A DNA stretch of 64,000 nucleotides from NCBI RefSeq assembly GCF_047275745.1, contig NZ_JBKQWU010000018.1:16831-80830 (forward strand), written 5' to 3'. Positions 50,082-58,978 of this stretch are shown here, piece by piece. Position 1 is the stretch's first letter; the number at the start of each line of letters is the position of its first letter. This stretch comes from Amaricoccus sp047275745. Its GTDB lineage: Bacteria > Pseudomonadota > Alphaproteobacteria > Rhodobacterales > Rhodobacteraceae. A program made the position numbers and the translations under genes. The notes beneath the pieces are model-generated. The model was given only the letters and a program-made list of their open reading frames with translations, did not search any database and had not been told where the DNA came from.

Positions 50082-50743
50082 GAGCCGTGTGTGCCGTGCT
50101 CGCGCGCGAGCTTCGTCTCGCGCTGCGCTCGGGCGGGGGCGCGGGGCTCGGCATCGCCTTCTTCGTGATCCTGGTGCCGCTCGTGCCCTTCGGTATCGGC
50201 CCCGACCCGGACCGGCTCGCCCCGGTCGCGCCGGGGACGCTCTGGATCGGCGCGCTGCTCGCCTGCCTGCTCTCGCTCGACCGGCTGTTCCAGGCAGATG
50301 CCGAGGACGGCACGCTCGACATTCTCGCGCTCTCGCCCGTCCCGCTCGAAGGGCTCGTGGCGCTGAAGGCACTGGCGCACTGGCTGACGACCGGCCTGCC
50401 CCTCGTCCTGGTCGCGCCCGTCCTCGGGCTCACGCTGAGCCTTCCGGGTCCGGCCTATCCCTGGCTCGTGGCGAGCCTCGCGGCCGGGACGCCGGCGCTC
50501 AGCTTTCTCGGCGCGATCGGCGCGGCGCTGACCGTGGGCATTCGCCGCGGCGGGCTCCTGCTCTCGCTTCTCGTGCTGCCGCTCTATGTGCCGACGCTGA
50601 TCTTCGGCGCGCGGGCCGTGGTCGCGGCGGCGGGCGGCGAAGATCCCTGGCCCGCGTTCCTGCTGCTCGGCGGTGTCACCCTCTTCATCCTCGCCCTCGC
50701 CCCCTTCGCGGCGGCCCAGGCGCTGCGCATTCACCTTCGGTGA
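50078..50743 (+). CDS. ccmB: Heme exporter protein CcmB
   Basis: Membrane component of the CcmABCD complex, 221 residues, about six hydrophobic segments. It starts with GTG inside the ccmA stop (GTGA). FGIGPDPDRLAPVAPGTLWI and LLACLLSLDRLFQADAEDGT are family signatures. A 91-bp gap precedes ccmC. Confidence 0.95.
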   Translation: MRAVCAVLARELRLALRSGGGAGLGIAFFVILVPLVPFGIGPDPDRLAPVAPGTLWIGALLACLLSLDRLFQADAEDGTLDILALSPVPLEGLVALKALAHWLTTGLPLVLVAPVLGLTLSLPGPAYPWLVASLAAGTPALSFLGAIGAALTVGIRRGGLLLSLLVLPLYVPTLIFGARAVVAAAGGEDPWPAFLLLGGVTLFILALAPFAAAQALRIHLR

Positions 50744-50834
50744 GGAGTACCCGCTTTCGGTGCGCGGCCAGAACCTGAAGCCGCCTTGCCAGAGCCACAT
50801 TGCCAGCGAGAGGCGCCGCGCCTAGAAAGCCGCC

Positions 50835-51563
50835 ATGTCACTCTGGCGCTACGCGAATCCGTCCGAATTCATGCGTCTTTCGGGCGCCGTCCAGCCGTGG
50901 TGCTGGGCGCTGACCGCGATCTCGCTCGGCATCGGGCTCGGCTGGGGGTTCTTCCTCACGCCCGACGACTACCAGCAGGGATCGACGGTCAAGATCCTGT
51001 TCATCCATGTGCCCGCGGCGCTCATCGCGATCAACGCCTGGCTGATGATGCTGGTCGCGAGCCTCATCTGGTTCATCCGGCGCCATCACGTCTCGGCGCT
51101 CGCGGCGCGCGCCGCGGCGCCCGTGGGGGCGGTGATGACGGTGATCACGCTGCTGACCGGAGCGATCTGGGGTCAGCCGATGTGGGGCACCTGGTGGGCC
51201 TGGGACCCGCGGCTCACGTCCTTTTTCATCCTCTTCCTGTTCTATCTCGGCTATATGGCGCTCTGGGCCGCGATCGACGACCCGGACAAGGCCGCCGATC
51301 TCACTTCGGTGCTCTGCCTCGTCGGATCGGTCTTCGCGCTGCTCTCGCGCTACGCGGTCTATTTCTGGAGCCAGGGACTGCATCAGGGCGCGTCGCTGTC
51401 GATGGATCGGGAGTCCCACGTGGACAATGCCTTCTACCTGCCGCTGCTGTTCTCGATCGCCGGTTTCGTCCTGCTCTTCTTAAGCCTGGTGCTGCTCAGG
51501 ACCCGGACCGAGGTGCGGCTCAGGCGGCTTCGCGCCCTGCGCGAGTTCGAGGCGCGCGGATGA
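50835..51563 (+). CDS. ccmC: Heme exporter protein CcmC
   Basis: Heme-handling membrane protein that loads heme onto CcmE, 242 residues. The tryptophan-rich heme-handling motif reads WGTWWAWDPRLTS, with flanking conserved histidines (FIHVPAA and ESHVDN). Hydrophobic segments fit the usual six helices. The stop overlaps ccmD (ATGA). Confidence 0.97.
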   Translation: MSLWRYANPSEFMRLSGAVQPWCWALTAISLGIGLGWGFFLTPDDYQQGSTVKILFIHVPAALIAINAWLMMLVASLIWFIRRHHVSALAARAAAPVGAVMTVITLLTGAIWGQPMWGTWWAWDPRLTSFFILFLFYLGYMALWAAIDDPDKAADLTSVLCLVGSVFALLSRYAVYFWSQGLHQGASLSMDRESHVDNAFYLPLLFSIAGFVLLFLSLVLLRTRTEVRLRRLRALREFEARG

Positions 51564-51730
51564 TGCCCGATCTCGGACGCTACGGGTTCACCGTCCTCGC
51601 CGCCTACGGCGTTACCCTGGGGCTCATCCTGGCGCTGGTCGTGCTCAGCCTCTGGCGGTCGCGCCGGGTCGCGCGTGACCTCGCGCGGCAGGAGGAACGG
51701 GCGGGTTCGAGGAGACAGGGCCGTGGCTAG
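51560..51730 (+). CDS. ccmD: Heme exporter protein CcmD
   Basis: 56-residue single-span protein needed for release of heme-loaded CcmE from CcmABC. Sequence MMPDLGRYGFTVLAAYGVTL, then a hydrophobic helix and a basic tail (WRSRRVARDLARQ), exactly the CcmD pattern. It starts in the ccmC stop codon and overlaps the ccmG start by eight bases. Either of two consecutive ATGs may initiate. Confidence 0.92.
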   Translation: MMPDLGRYGFTVLAAYGVTLGLILALVVLSLWRSRRVARDLARQEERAGSRRQGRG

Positions 51731-52253
51731 CTTCCGTCCGCTCATGCTGCTGCCGCCGGTGCTCTTCGCCGCCTTCGCCGGAGTCGCCTATCTCGGGCTG
51801 AAGCGCGAGAACGCCTCGGAGCTTCCGAGCGCGCTGATCGGGAGAGAGGCGCCGTCGCTCGCCCAGACCGTGGCGCTCCGGCAGGACCCGCCACCGACCG
51901 ACGCGGAACTCGCCGCGCCGGGTGTGAAGCTCGTGAACTACTGGGCGAGTTGGTGCGCCCCCTGCCGGGCGGAGCATCCGATCCTGGAGGAGGTCGCGGC
52001 GAGCGGGGTGCCGGTGATCGGCGTGAACTACAAGGACGCGCCCGAGAACGCGCTCGCCTTTCTCGCCGAACTGGGCGATCCCTATGCGCGGATCGGAGCC
52101 GATCCGACCGGCCGGGTCGGGCTTGACTGGGGGATCTACGGCGTACCGGAAACCTTCGTCATCGACGGCGAAGGCAAGATCCTGCTCCGCTACCCCGGTC
52201 CGCTCACACAAGCGACCTTCGAGTCCGAGATCCGCCCGCTGCTCGACCGATAG
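51723..52253 (+). CDS. ccmG: Thiol:disulfide interchange protein CcmG/DsbE
   Basis: Membrane-anchored periplasmic thioredoxin reducing apocytochrome c, 176 residues. The GTG at 51723 (overlapping ccmD) gives a single N-terminal anchor (LMLLPPVLFAAFAGVAYLGL). The active site is WASWCAPCRAEHP (Cys78, Cys81), and GVPETFVIDGEGKI carries the cis-proline region. It is the last ccm gene in this cluster; ccmE, ccmF and ccmH are not in the window. Confidence 0.95.
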   Translation: MASFRPLMLLPPVLFAAFAGVAYLGLKRENASELPSALIGREAPSLAQTVALRQDPPPTDAELAAPGVKLVNYWASWCAPCRAEHPILEEVAASGVPVIGVNYKDAPENALAFLAELGDPYARIGADPTGRVGLDWGIYGVPETFVIDGEGKILLRYPGPLTQATFESEIRPLLDR

Positions 52254-52264
52254 CCGGACGCTCG

Positions 52265-52283
52265 GGCATCCCCGTGGGATGCC
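52265..52283. terminator. Bidirectional hairpin between ccmG and the acyltransferase gene
   Basis: GGCATCCC pairs with GGGATGCC around a 3-base loop, 11 bases after the ccmG stop and between convergent genes. A short TGATCTT follows on the plus strand. Confidence 0.5.
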
Positions 52284-52371
52284 TGATCTTCCGGCGAACG
52301 CCTGATTTCATCCAGATGGCTGGCCCGAGGCACCGACTGTGTCTCGGGGACGGAACCTGCGCGGCCTGCCC

Positions 52372-53448
52372 TCAGACCTCGCGCCGCCGCGGGCTGATCC
52401 CAGAAGCCCCGAGCGGCTGGCCCGGGCGCTCGACCCGCGACGGCGGCTTGTAGGGCGCCCAGGGCGCGGAGAAGAGCCAGCGCAGCGATTCCCGCCGCGC
52501 GCAGAAGCGGCCCACGACCGTCCCGACGATGACGACCACCGGGACCATGACGATCTGCTCATAGACCGGGTTGCCGAGCTTGCCCATCACCCGCTCCATG
52601 TAGAAGATCACGATGTGATCGAGCGCGTAGATGTAGAGGGTCGAGCCGCCGATCAGCTTCAGGACCCAGGACCATTCGTACTGGGCCGCATGCGCGGCGA
52701 GGCCGAGCAGCGCCGCGATGCCGCAGATCGTGACCGCGAAGGTGAGCGGGCCGAACTGCTGCCAGGGCGACTGCATGATCCAGTAGGACAGCGCGAGGAA
52801 GCAGGCCATCGGAATCGGCCAGAACTGCCAGTAGGCATTCACGAGACGCGAGACCAGCGGCCGGAGCACGAGCCCGAGCCAGAAATAGGGGAAGAGCCGG
52901 ATGACCTTCTCCAGCACCGGAATGCTCAGCCAGCTTCCCTGGGCCACGACGATCACATAGGCGAGCATCGACACGGCGAAGACGATCCAGACGGGCGCCT
53001 CGCGACAGAGATAGGCGACGCCGAAGGCGAGCGCGAGACCGTAGAAGAACCAGATGATCGCCAGCGGTTCCCACAGCATGGTCGCGATCTCCTCCGGCGC
53101 CATGTCGCGGCCCCACCAGAGATAGGCGACGAGCTCGGTCGTGAGAAACCAGAGGGTTCCCCAGAGGACATAGAGATAAACGAGGTTCCCGACCTTGTTC
53201 TTGAAGAAGTTTGGCATGCTGGAGCGCGTGATCACGCCCAGGCCGAACAGGCCCGAGACGAAGAAGAACATCGGCATCCGCGCCAGGATGAACATGTGGT
53301 CGAAATAGATGTCGAGGCCATAGACGGTCCAGACAACCAGAAGGATGATGCTGAACGCCTTCGCGATATCGGCCCAGGCGATACGATCCGCGCCCCGAGG
53401 CGACGAGGCAAGCTCCATGAGGCTCTTGCCGGCCCACTCCCTGATCAT
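52372..53448 (-). CDS. Acyltransferase-3-like polytopic membrane protein
   Basis: 358 residues with about ten hydrophobic segments. The N-terminal RIAWADIAKAFSIILLVVWT and the later ARMPMFFFVSGLFG match the acyltransferase-3/OpgC type fold, which O-acylates sugars or glycans at the inner membrane. The usual catalytic His after the first helix (LVVxxH) appears as Thr (VVWTVYG), so activity is doubtful or uses another residue. The C-terminus is basic and Pro-rich. Substrate unknown. Confidence 0.75.
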   Translation of the reverse strand: MIREWAGKSLMELASSPRGADRIAWADIAKAFSIILLVVWTVYGLDIYFDHMFILARMPMFFFVSGLFGLGVITRSSMPNFFKNKVGNLVYLYVLWGTLWFLTTELVAYLWWGRDMAPEEIATMLWEPLAIIWFFYGLALAFGVAYLCREAPVWIVFAVSMLAYVIVVAQGSWLSIPVLEKVIRLFPYFWLGLVLRPLVSRLVNAYWQFWPIPMACFLALSYWIMQSPWQQFGPLTFAVTICGIAALLGLAAHAAQYEWSWVLKLIGGSTLYIYALDHIVIFYMERVMGKLGNPVYEQIVMVPVVVIVGTVVGRFCARRESLRWLFSAPWAPYKPPSRVERPGQPLGASGISPRRREV

Positions 53449-53591
53449 GATTCCCCCGTCCCCGATTCACGGCCAGAATAGCGTGATGATCGGTTTCCCG
53501 CCCGTCACGAATTCATGATTGGCCGACAAGATGATGCCACGTCCTGCTGAGACGGCAATCAAAAATGCTGATCCGACGGCTGGATTCCGGA

Positions 53592-54230
53592 TCATTCCGG
53601 CTGGGCCCGGTCCGCAGCCTCGCGCTCCTCGGGACTTCCTGGCAAGGAATATCTTTGGAAAAGAGGGACTTGCGCCATCACGAACAGAAGATTCGCGAGC
53701 GGGAGGACGAAGGTACGAAAATCGACCCAGGTGTCGGTTCCGTAGACGCGCCAGACGATTTCATTCAATATCGCCAACAGAATGTAAAAGATCACGAAAC
53801 GACGCGTGAACTTCATCCATCCCTCGCGGCGCATCGGAAGGATCTCGTCCATCAGGTAGCGCAGGTAGCTCTGCCCCCGCAGAAGGCCGAATCCGAGGAT
53901 GCCCGCGAAGAGCCCATAGAGGATCGTCGGCTTCATCTTCACGAATGTGTCGTCGCGCAGGATCAGCGTCAGCCCGCCGAAGAGCGTGACCACCACGGCG
54001 GTGATGACGGCCATCCGCGGCAGATGCCGGGTCAGCATCCAGCTGAGCCCGAGGCTGGCGAGGATCGTCGGGATGAAGACGGCGGTCGCGAACAGGATCT
54101 GCTGCAGCTGACGCGCTTCCAGCGTCTGCTCCGCTTCGACCGGCGCCCAGCGATAGGCGAGGAAGAAGACTCCGATCGGGCCGACTTCGAGCACGAGTTT
54201 CAGGAGGGGGTTGATCCGACGCTTTGCCAT
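53592..54230 (-). CDS. yciB: Septation protein A, inner membrane-spanning YciB family
   Basis: 212 residues, five to six hydrophobic segments. NPLLKLVLEVGPIGVFFLAY near the N-terminus, KPTILYGLFAGILGFGLLRG and LAILNEIVWRVYGTDTWVDF are the family signature. The protein is linked to cell envelope synthesis and division in other bacteria. It is placed just downstream of ftsY, 147 bp apart. Confidence 0.93.
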   Translation of the reverse strand: MAKRRINPLLKLVLEVGPIGVFFLAYRWAPVEAEQTLEARQLQQILFATAVFIPTILASLGLSWMLTRHLPRMAVITAVVVTLFGGLTLILRDDTFVKMKPTILYGLFAGILGFGLLRGQSYLRYLMDEILPMRREGWMKFTRRFVIFYILLAILNEIVWRVYGTDTWVDFRTFVLPLANLLFVMAQVPLFQRYSLPGSPEEREAADRAQPE

Positions 54231-54377
54231 GCGCGAGGGAATAGCGCGGGGCGCCGGGAATAGCCACGCAAGAACGCGCCGGTTGCCCGCGCCTCACGCG
54301 ATCGCGAACCGGCCCCGCCGGCCGAGCCACCGGGCGAGTCCGCCTCTCCAGCGGCGGGCGCGGAGGGCGCGAACCTC

Positions 54378-55568
54378 TCAGAGCCCGGTCAGGGCGCGGG
54401 CGAATTCGTCCGGGTCGAAGGGGGCGAGGTCGTCGATACTCTCGCCGACGCCGATCGCGTGGATCGGCAGTCCGAAGCGGTCGGCGAGCGCGACCAGCAC
54501 GCCGCCCTTGGCCGTCCCGTCGAGCTTGGTCATGACGAGCCCGGAAACATCGGCGATCTTTCGGAAGATATCGACCTGATTCAAGGCGTTCTGGCCCGTT
54601 GTTGCGTCGAGGACCAGAAGCGTGTTGTGCGGTGCTTCCGGGTCGCGCTTGCGGATCACGCGCACGATCTTGGCTAGCTCCTGCATCAGGTCGTCGCGGT
54701 TCTGCAGCCGCCCGGCCGTGTCGATGAGCAGCAGGTCGGCGCCGTCCCGCTCCGCGCGCCCCATCGCGTCGAAGGCGAGGCTCGCGGGGTCCGAGCCCTG
54801 GGCGGCGGTCATGACCGGCACCCCGGCGCGCTGGCCCCAGATCTGGAGCTGTTCCACCGCCGCCGCGCGGAACGTGTCGCCCGCCGCGATCACCACCGAT
54901 TTCCCCGCCGCCTTGAACTGGCTCGCGAGCTTGCCGATGGTCGTGGTCTTGCCCGAACCGTTGACGCCGACGACGAGCACGACCTGCGGCCGCTTCCGGT
55001 AGATCGGCATCGGCCGCGCCACCGGCTCGAGGATCGCGGCGATCTCGCTTGCGAGCGACTCCTTGATCTCGCGGGCGCCGAGCCTGCGGCCGAAGCGGCC
55101 CTCGGCCATGTTCGACGTGACCTTCAGCGCGGTCTCGACACCCATGTCGGCGGAGATCAGCAGTTCCTCGAGACTTTCGAGCATCGCATCGTCGAGCACT
55201 CGGCCCTTCTCCTGGCCGAAGAGCCGCCCCACGAGGCCGCCCCGTGCCTCGGGACCCCCGGCGCCAGAGGGCTCGGGTCGGGCCGGTTCGGGTCGGGCTG
55301 GTTCGGATCGGGCTGGTTCGGATCGGGCGGGCTCGGGTCGGGGGGGCTCGGGCGCGGTCGGCGCACGCGGTGGCGGCGCGGGTTCAACCGGCGCGGGCTC
55401 GGAGCGGGCGGGTTCGGCACGAGCGGGTACGGCGGAAGCGGCTTTCGCCGGGGTCGGCTCGGCCGGGGTCGACTCAGCCGGAGCCTCGTCGAGGATCGCA
55501 TCCAGCCCCTCCTCGATCTTCGAGGAAGACTTGAACAGCCGGTCCTTCAGCTTCTGGAAAAATGCCAT
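54378..55568 (-). CDS. ftsY: Signal recognition particle receptor FtsY
   Basis: SRP-receptor GTPase, 396 residues from the ATG at 55568. The N-terminal A domain (about 1-110) is Pro/Ala/Arg/Glu-rich and includes a run of PARxE pentapeptides (79-100). The NG domain follows, with GVNGSGKTTTIGKLASQFK (G1), DTFRAAAVEQLQIWGQRAGV, LLIDTAGRLQNRDDLMQEL and TKLDGTAKGGVLV. The C-terminus ESIDDLAPFDPDEFARALTG is typical. It targets ribosomes to the translocon. Confidence 0.97.
   Translation of the reverse strand: MAFFQKLKDRLFKSSSKIEEGLDAILDEAPAESTPAEPTPAKAASAVPARAEPARSEPAPVEPAPPPRAPTAPEPPRPEPARSEPARSEPARPEPARPEPSGAGGPEARGGLVGRLFGQEKGRVLDDAMLESLEELLISADMGVETALKVTSNMAEGRFGRRLGAREIKESLASEIAAILEPVARPMPIYRKRPQVVLVVGVNGSGKTTTIGKLASQFKAAGKSVVIAAGDTFRAAAVEQLQIWGQRAGVPVMTAAQGSDPASLAFDAMGRAERDGADLLLIDTAGRLQNRDDLMQELAKIVRVIRKRDPEAPHNTLLVLDATTGQNALNQVDIFRKIADVSGLVMTKLDGTAKGGVLVALADRFGLPIHAIGVGESIDDLAPFDPDEFARALTGL
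55272..55345 (-). repeat. 15-bp tandem repeats in the ftsY A-domain
   Basis: About five head-to-tail copies of a 15-bp unit (ggttcgggtcgggct and variants) encode the PARxE pentapeptides. Slippage would add or remove five residues in frame. Confidence 0.75.
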
Positions 55569-55662
55569 GCGTCCCCCGCCGCGCGGTCCCACTCACGGCA
55601 CTGACCTATGCCGCCCGGCGCCCCGATGCAATGCGCGCGCCCCGGAGCGCCACCTCGCGTCG

Positions 55663-56712
55663 CTAATTCTCGCGCTCCTCGCGGAAGAGGCCCCAGGCGG
55701 CGATGAAGAGCGCCGCGACCAGCGGACCGATGACAAAACCGTTGATCCCGAGCAGCGTCATGCCGCCGATGGTGGAGGTCAGGACCACGTAATCCGGCAG
55801 CCGCGTGTCCTTGCCCACCAGCGGCGGGCGCAGGAGGTTGTCGACGAGCCCGATCACGCCGACGCCGACGCCGACCAGCAGGAAACCGGAGAAATAGTTG
55901 CCCTGGACGAGGATGAGATAGGCCGCGACCGGGCCCCAGACGAGCGCCGCGCCAATCGCGGGCAGGAGCGACAGGAAGGCCATCACCACGCCCCAGAACA
56001 GCGCGCCCTGGATGCCGATGAACCAGAAGGCGAGACCCCCGATCGTGCCCTGGATCGCGGCGATGATGACGTTGCCCTTGACCGTCGCACGCACCACGGC
56101 CGCGGTCTTGGCAATGAGCTGGCGGCTGTATTCCTCGGAAAGCGGCATGCAGGCGCGGATATTGCGTGCGATCTGGCGCCCGTCGCGGAAGAAGAAGAAC
56201 AGCAGATAGAGCATGATGCCGGCGCGCAGGAAGAAGGTGACCGTATCCTGCCCGATGTTGAAGGCCCGGCCCGCGACGGCCTGGCTCGCCTGCATCAGAC
56301 CGTCCGTGAGCCTCTGGCGCAGCTGGTCCATCTCATCGCCGCCGACCCGGTCGAGCCACTCCTGCGCCACCGGCGGCAGCGAGGCGCGCAACTGGTCGAG
56401 GATGCGGGCGAGATCGAAGTTCTGGCTCTGCGCCCGCTGGAACAGGTCGCGGCCCTGATCGATCAGCGAGAGCACGATGAGTGTCATCGGGATGATGGCG
56501 ATCACGATGCAGATCAGCACGCTCAGCAGCGCGACGATATTGGGCCGTGGTCCGAGCTTCACCGCCAGCCAGCGGCGCATCGGATTGAAGATGATGGCGA
56601 GGATCGCCGCCCAGAGGATCGCGCCGTAGAACGGCAGCAACAGCCAGCAGAATGCGACGGTCACGAGGACCAGCAGAAGCTTCAGGCTGTTTGACTCGGT
56701 CATATCCCGCAT
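55663..56712 (-). CDS. AI-2E family transporter (UPF0118 / PerM-like permease)
   Basis: 349 residues, seven to eight hydrophobic segments with the family core GNVIIAAIQGTIGGLAFWFI and LPAIGAALVWGPVAAYLIL followed by GLVDNLLRPPLVGKDTRLPD. Members include autoinducer-2 exporters and Na+/H+ antiporters, so the substrate is open. Start ATG 56712; a second ATG three codons later is possible. Confidence 0.88.
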   Translation of the reverse strand: MRDMTESNSLKLLLVLVTVAFCWLLLPFYGAILWAAILAIIFNPMRRWLAVKLGPRPNIVALLSVLICIVIAIIPMTLIVLSLIDQGRDLFQRAQSQNFDLARILDQLRASLPPVAQEWLDRVGGDEMDQLRQRLTDGLMQASQAVAGRAFNIGQDTVTFFLRAGIMLYLLFFFFRDGRQIARNIRACMPLSEEYSRQLIAKTAAVVRATVKGNVIIAAIQGTIGGLAFWFIGIQGALFWGVVMAFLSLLPAIGAALVWGPVAAYLILVQGNYFSGFLLVGVGVGVIGLVDNLLRPPLVGKDTRLPDYVVLTSTIGGMTLLGINGFVIGPLVAALFIAAWGLFREEREN

Positions 56713-56790
56713 GCGCGCGCCATCCCATCCTCATCGCCGGCGATGAAGATGGGACGCTACCCTTCGCGGGCAATGGCCGACAAGCGGTGA

Positions 56791-57855
56791 TCAGCCCTCC
56801 TTCTCGATGAACTTGAGCTGACCGGAACGTGCGAGCGCGAGCAGCGCCTTGGTGAGTTCGATCTGCGCGGCCTCGCCTTCCTTGCGGCTGATCTCGCCCA
56901 TCGCGCCGAGATCCTCGACATAGCGTTCGGCGAGCCGCCGGGGCAGGTTCCGAAGAACGAAGCCCACGGCCTCGCTGTCCGCCGCCTGGCCGTGGCGAAG
57001 CGCCGCGAGCAGCGTCTCCTCCGGAATGTCGCGGAGCGCGCCCGCGAGATCGCGGCCGTTGATGCGCGTGGAGATGTCCTCGAAGGTGAACATCGTGCGC
57101 TGCACATCCTGCGCGAGCACCGGCTCCTGGGCCTCGAGGTAGCCGAGAAAGCCCGAGCGCGCCTCGGTCGAGATGTTGTTCATGAGCCCCGCGATCAGTT
57201 CCGCCGGCCGCCGCTTCGAGAGGTTGAGACGCAGCGCCGAGAGGAAATCGCGCTCGATCGCCGCCCTGAGGCTGTCGGAGACCCGCGCGTCGAGCATCGG
57301 CACGCGCGAGAGGCGCAGGACCACGTTCTGGGCGAAGCCGCGATCGAGGCGTTCGAGCACGCCGGCCGCGACCTCGGGGCGAAGCTCGCTCAGGACCACG
57401 GCGGCGGTCTGCGGGTGTTCCGCGGCGAGAAAGCCCGCGATCGCGGGAATCGGCGAATCGTTCAGCCGCTCCCAGGTCGAGCGCGCGTCGTCCGGTTCCT
57501 CCGCCGTCCCGCCACCGAGGATGCGGTCGGCCTCGCCTTCGCCGAGCGCGCCGGCGAGCAGCCTCCGCGCCGCCCGCTCGCCGCCCGCGACCTCGGGCCC
57601 CTCGGTCAGCGCCTCCAGAAACTCGACGATCACCGCGTCGAGCGCCTCCTGCGGGACGGTGCCAAGCCCCGAGAGCGACTGCGCGAACCGCTCCATGTCG
57701 GGCTGACCGATGTCGCGAAGGAAGCTCGCGGCGAGATCCGGCCCGATCGCGGCGAGGATCATCGCCGCCTTCTCGATCGGCGCGTAGCCGCGCTCGACGC
57801 GCATCGGGACGCCCGGGCGCCGTGCGCGGACCGGCAAACCGGGTTCCGCGCTCAT
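56791..57855 (-). CDS. fliG: Flagellar motor switch protein FliG
   Basis: Rotor protein of the switch complex, 354 residues. The ATG at 57855 overlaps the fliP stop (ATGA); the frame is open further upstream but there it antiparallels fliP. The middle domain has the EHPQ motif (FLAAEHPQTAAVVLSELRPE). The C-terminal torque domain has FEDISTRINGRDLAGALRDI and ISRKEGEAAQIELTKALLAL with conserved charged residues. Unusually it follows fliP rather than fliF. Confidence 0.9.
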   Translation of the reverse strand: MSAEPGLPVRARRPGVPMRVERGYAPIEKAAMILAAIGPDLAASFLRDIGQPDMERFAQSLSGLGTVPQEALDAVIVEFLEALTEGPEVAGGERAARRLLAGALGEGEADRILGGGTAEEPDDARSTWERLNDSPIPAIAGFLAAEHPQTAAVVLSELRPEVAAGVLERLDRGFAQNVVLRLSRVPMLDARVSDSLRAAIERDFLSALRLNLSKRRPAELIAGLMNNISTEARSGFLGYLEAQEPVLAQDVQRTMFTFEDISTRINGRDLAGALRDIPEETLLAALRHGQAADSEAVGFVLRNLPRRLAERYVEDLGAMGEISRKEGEAAQIELTKALLALARSGQLKFIEKEG

Positions 57856-58640
57856 TGGCCGTAGCTCCGCACCAGGGCGCCGCCGAGCAGCGTCCAGCCA
57901 TCGGCGATCACGAAGAAGGCGAGCTTGAACGGGAGCGAGACCATCGCCGGTGGCACCATCATCATACCCATGGACATGAGAATCGCGGCGATCACGAGGT
58001 CGATCACCAGGAAGGGGAGGAAGATCAGGAAGCCGACCTCGAACCCGCGCTTGACCTCGCCGAGCAGGAAGGCGGGGATCAGGAGCGAGAGCGGCGCCTC
58101 GCTCGCCCGCGCCTCGAGGTTGCGCGCGGGCATCGCGTCGCGGAGCGCGGCCACCGTATCGGGATCGACCCGGCCCTCCATGAAGCTCCGGAAGGGCGCG
58201 ATCGTCGGCGCGAAGGCCGCCTCGGGCGTGAGCGTCCCCTCGACCATCGGCTGAACCCCGTTGTCCCAGGCCTCTGTGAAGACCGGCTCCATCACGAACC
58301 ATGTGAGAAAGATCGCGAGCGACACGATCATCATGTTGGGCGGCGCCTGCTGTGTGCCGAGCGCCGAGCGCAGGATCGAGAGCACCGTCACCATGAAGGG
58401 AAAGCAGGTCACCATGATGGCAAGCCCGGGTGCGAGGCTAAGCAGCGTCAGGAGCAGGATGAGTTGCACCGTCCTCAGGCTCAGCGACTGGCCGTCGCCG
58501 AGATCGATCTCGACCTGCTGCGCCGCCGCCGCGCCCGCGAAGGCCGTGAGCGCGCCGGCGAGCACCAGGCTCGCGAGAGCGGGGATCGCCAAGGCGGGAA
58601 GCGCGCGGCCGCGCCGATCTGGCCGTTCCAGCCGGGGCAC
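57852..58640 (-). CDS. fliP: Flagellar export apparatus protein FliP
   Basis: Core channel subunit of the flagellar type III export gate, 262 residues. N-terminal signal-like segment (ALASLVLAGALTAFAGAAAA), then TVQLILLLTLLSLAPGLAIM, FPFMVTVLSILRSALGTQQA and PPNMMIVSLAIFLTWFVM, and the C-terminal LIPAFLLGEVKRGFEVGFLI and MGMMMVPPAMVSLPFKLAFF. All are FliP hallmarks. It lies 5 bp after fliN. Confidence 0.96.
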   Translation of the reverse strand: MPRLERPDRRGRALPALAIPALASLVLAGALTAFAGAAAAQQVEIDLGDGQSLSLRTVQLILLLTLLSLAPGLAIMVTCFPFMVTVLSILRSALGTQQAPPNMMIVSLAIFLTWFVMEPVFTEAWDNGVQPMVEGTLTPEAAFAPTIAPFRSFMEGRVDPDTVAALRDAMPARNLEARASEAPLSLLIPAFLLGEVKRGFEVGFLIFLPFLVIDLVIAAILMSMGMMMVPPAMVSLPFKLAFFVIADGWTLLGGALVRSYGQ

Positions 58641-58645
58641 GATGC

Positions 58646-58978
58646 TCAGAACTCTTTCGACAGGTCGGCGACCTCGGTCAGCCGCACGCCGAGCCTCCCG
58701 CCCGTGTCGCCGATCTCCTGCAACTCGCCCCGCGCGATCAGCCGGTCGCCGATATAGAGTTCGACCGGATCATTGACCGAACTGTCGAGCGTCAGCACCG
58801 AATCGCGGCGAAGCTCGACGAGTTCGCTCACGAGCGGGCGGGCCTTGCCGACGGAGATCGTCACCTCGATCGGCACGCCGAGAAAGGCGCCGCTCCGCGC
58901 ACGGGGCGCGGGCCGCTCATCGGGCGCGGCGTCCGGGCCCCCGTCACCACGCATATCGTCACGCATGTCATCAGGCAT
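58646..58978 (-). CDS. fliN: Flagellar motor switch protein FliN
   Basis: 110 residues. A polar N-terminal region of about 35 residues (MPDDMRDDMRGDGG) precedes the SpoA/surface-presentation domain (FLGVPIEVTISVGKARPLVS and VNDPVELYIGDRLIARGELQ). It forms the C-ring with FliG and FliM. The ATG at 58978 overlaps the end of fliH by eight bases. FliM is not in the window. Confidence 0.92.
   Translation of the reverse strand: MPDDMRDDMRGDGGPDAAPDERPAPRARSGAFLGVPIEVTISVGKARPLVSELVELRRDSVLTLDSSVNDPVELYIGDRLIARGELQEIGDTGGRLGVRLTEVADLSKEF

Noticed and set aside
55272..55345. Possible CRISPR-like array
   Set aside because: The repeats are contiguous 15-bp coding units within ftsY without spacers. 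No CRISPR array or cas gene was seen anywhere in the window.
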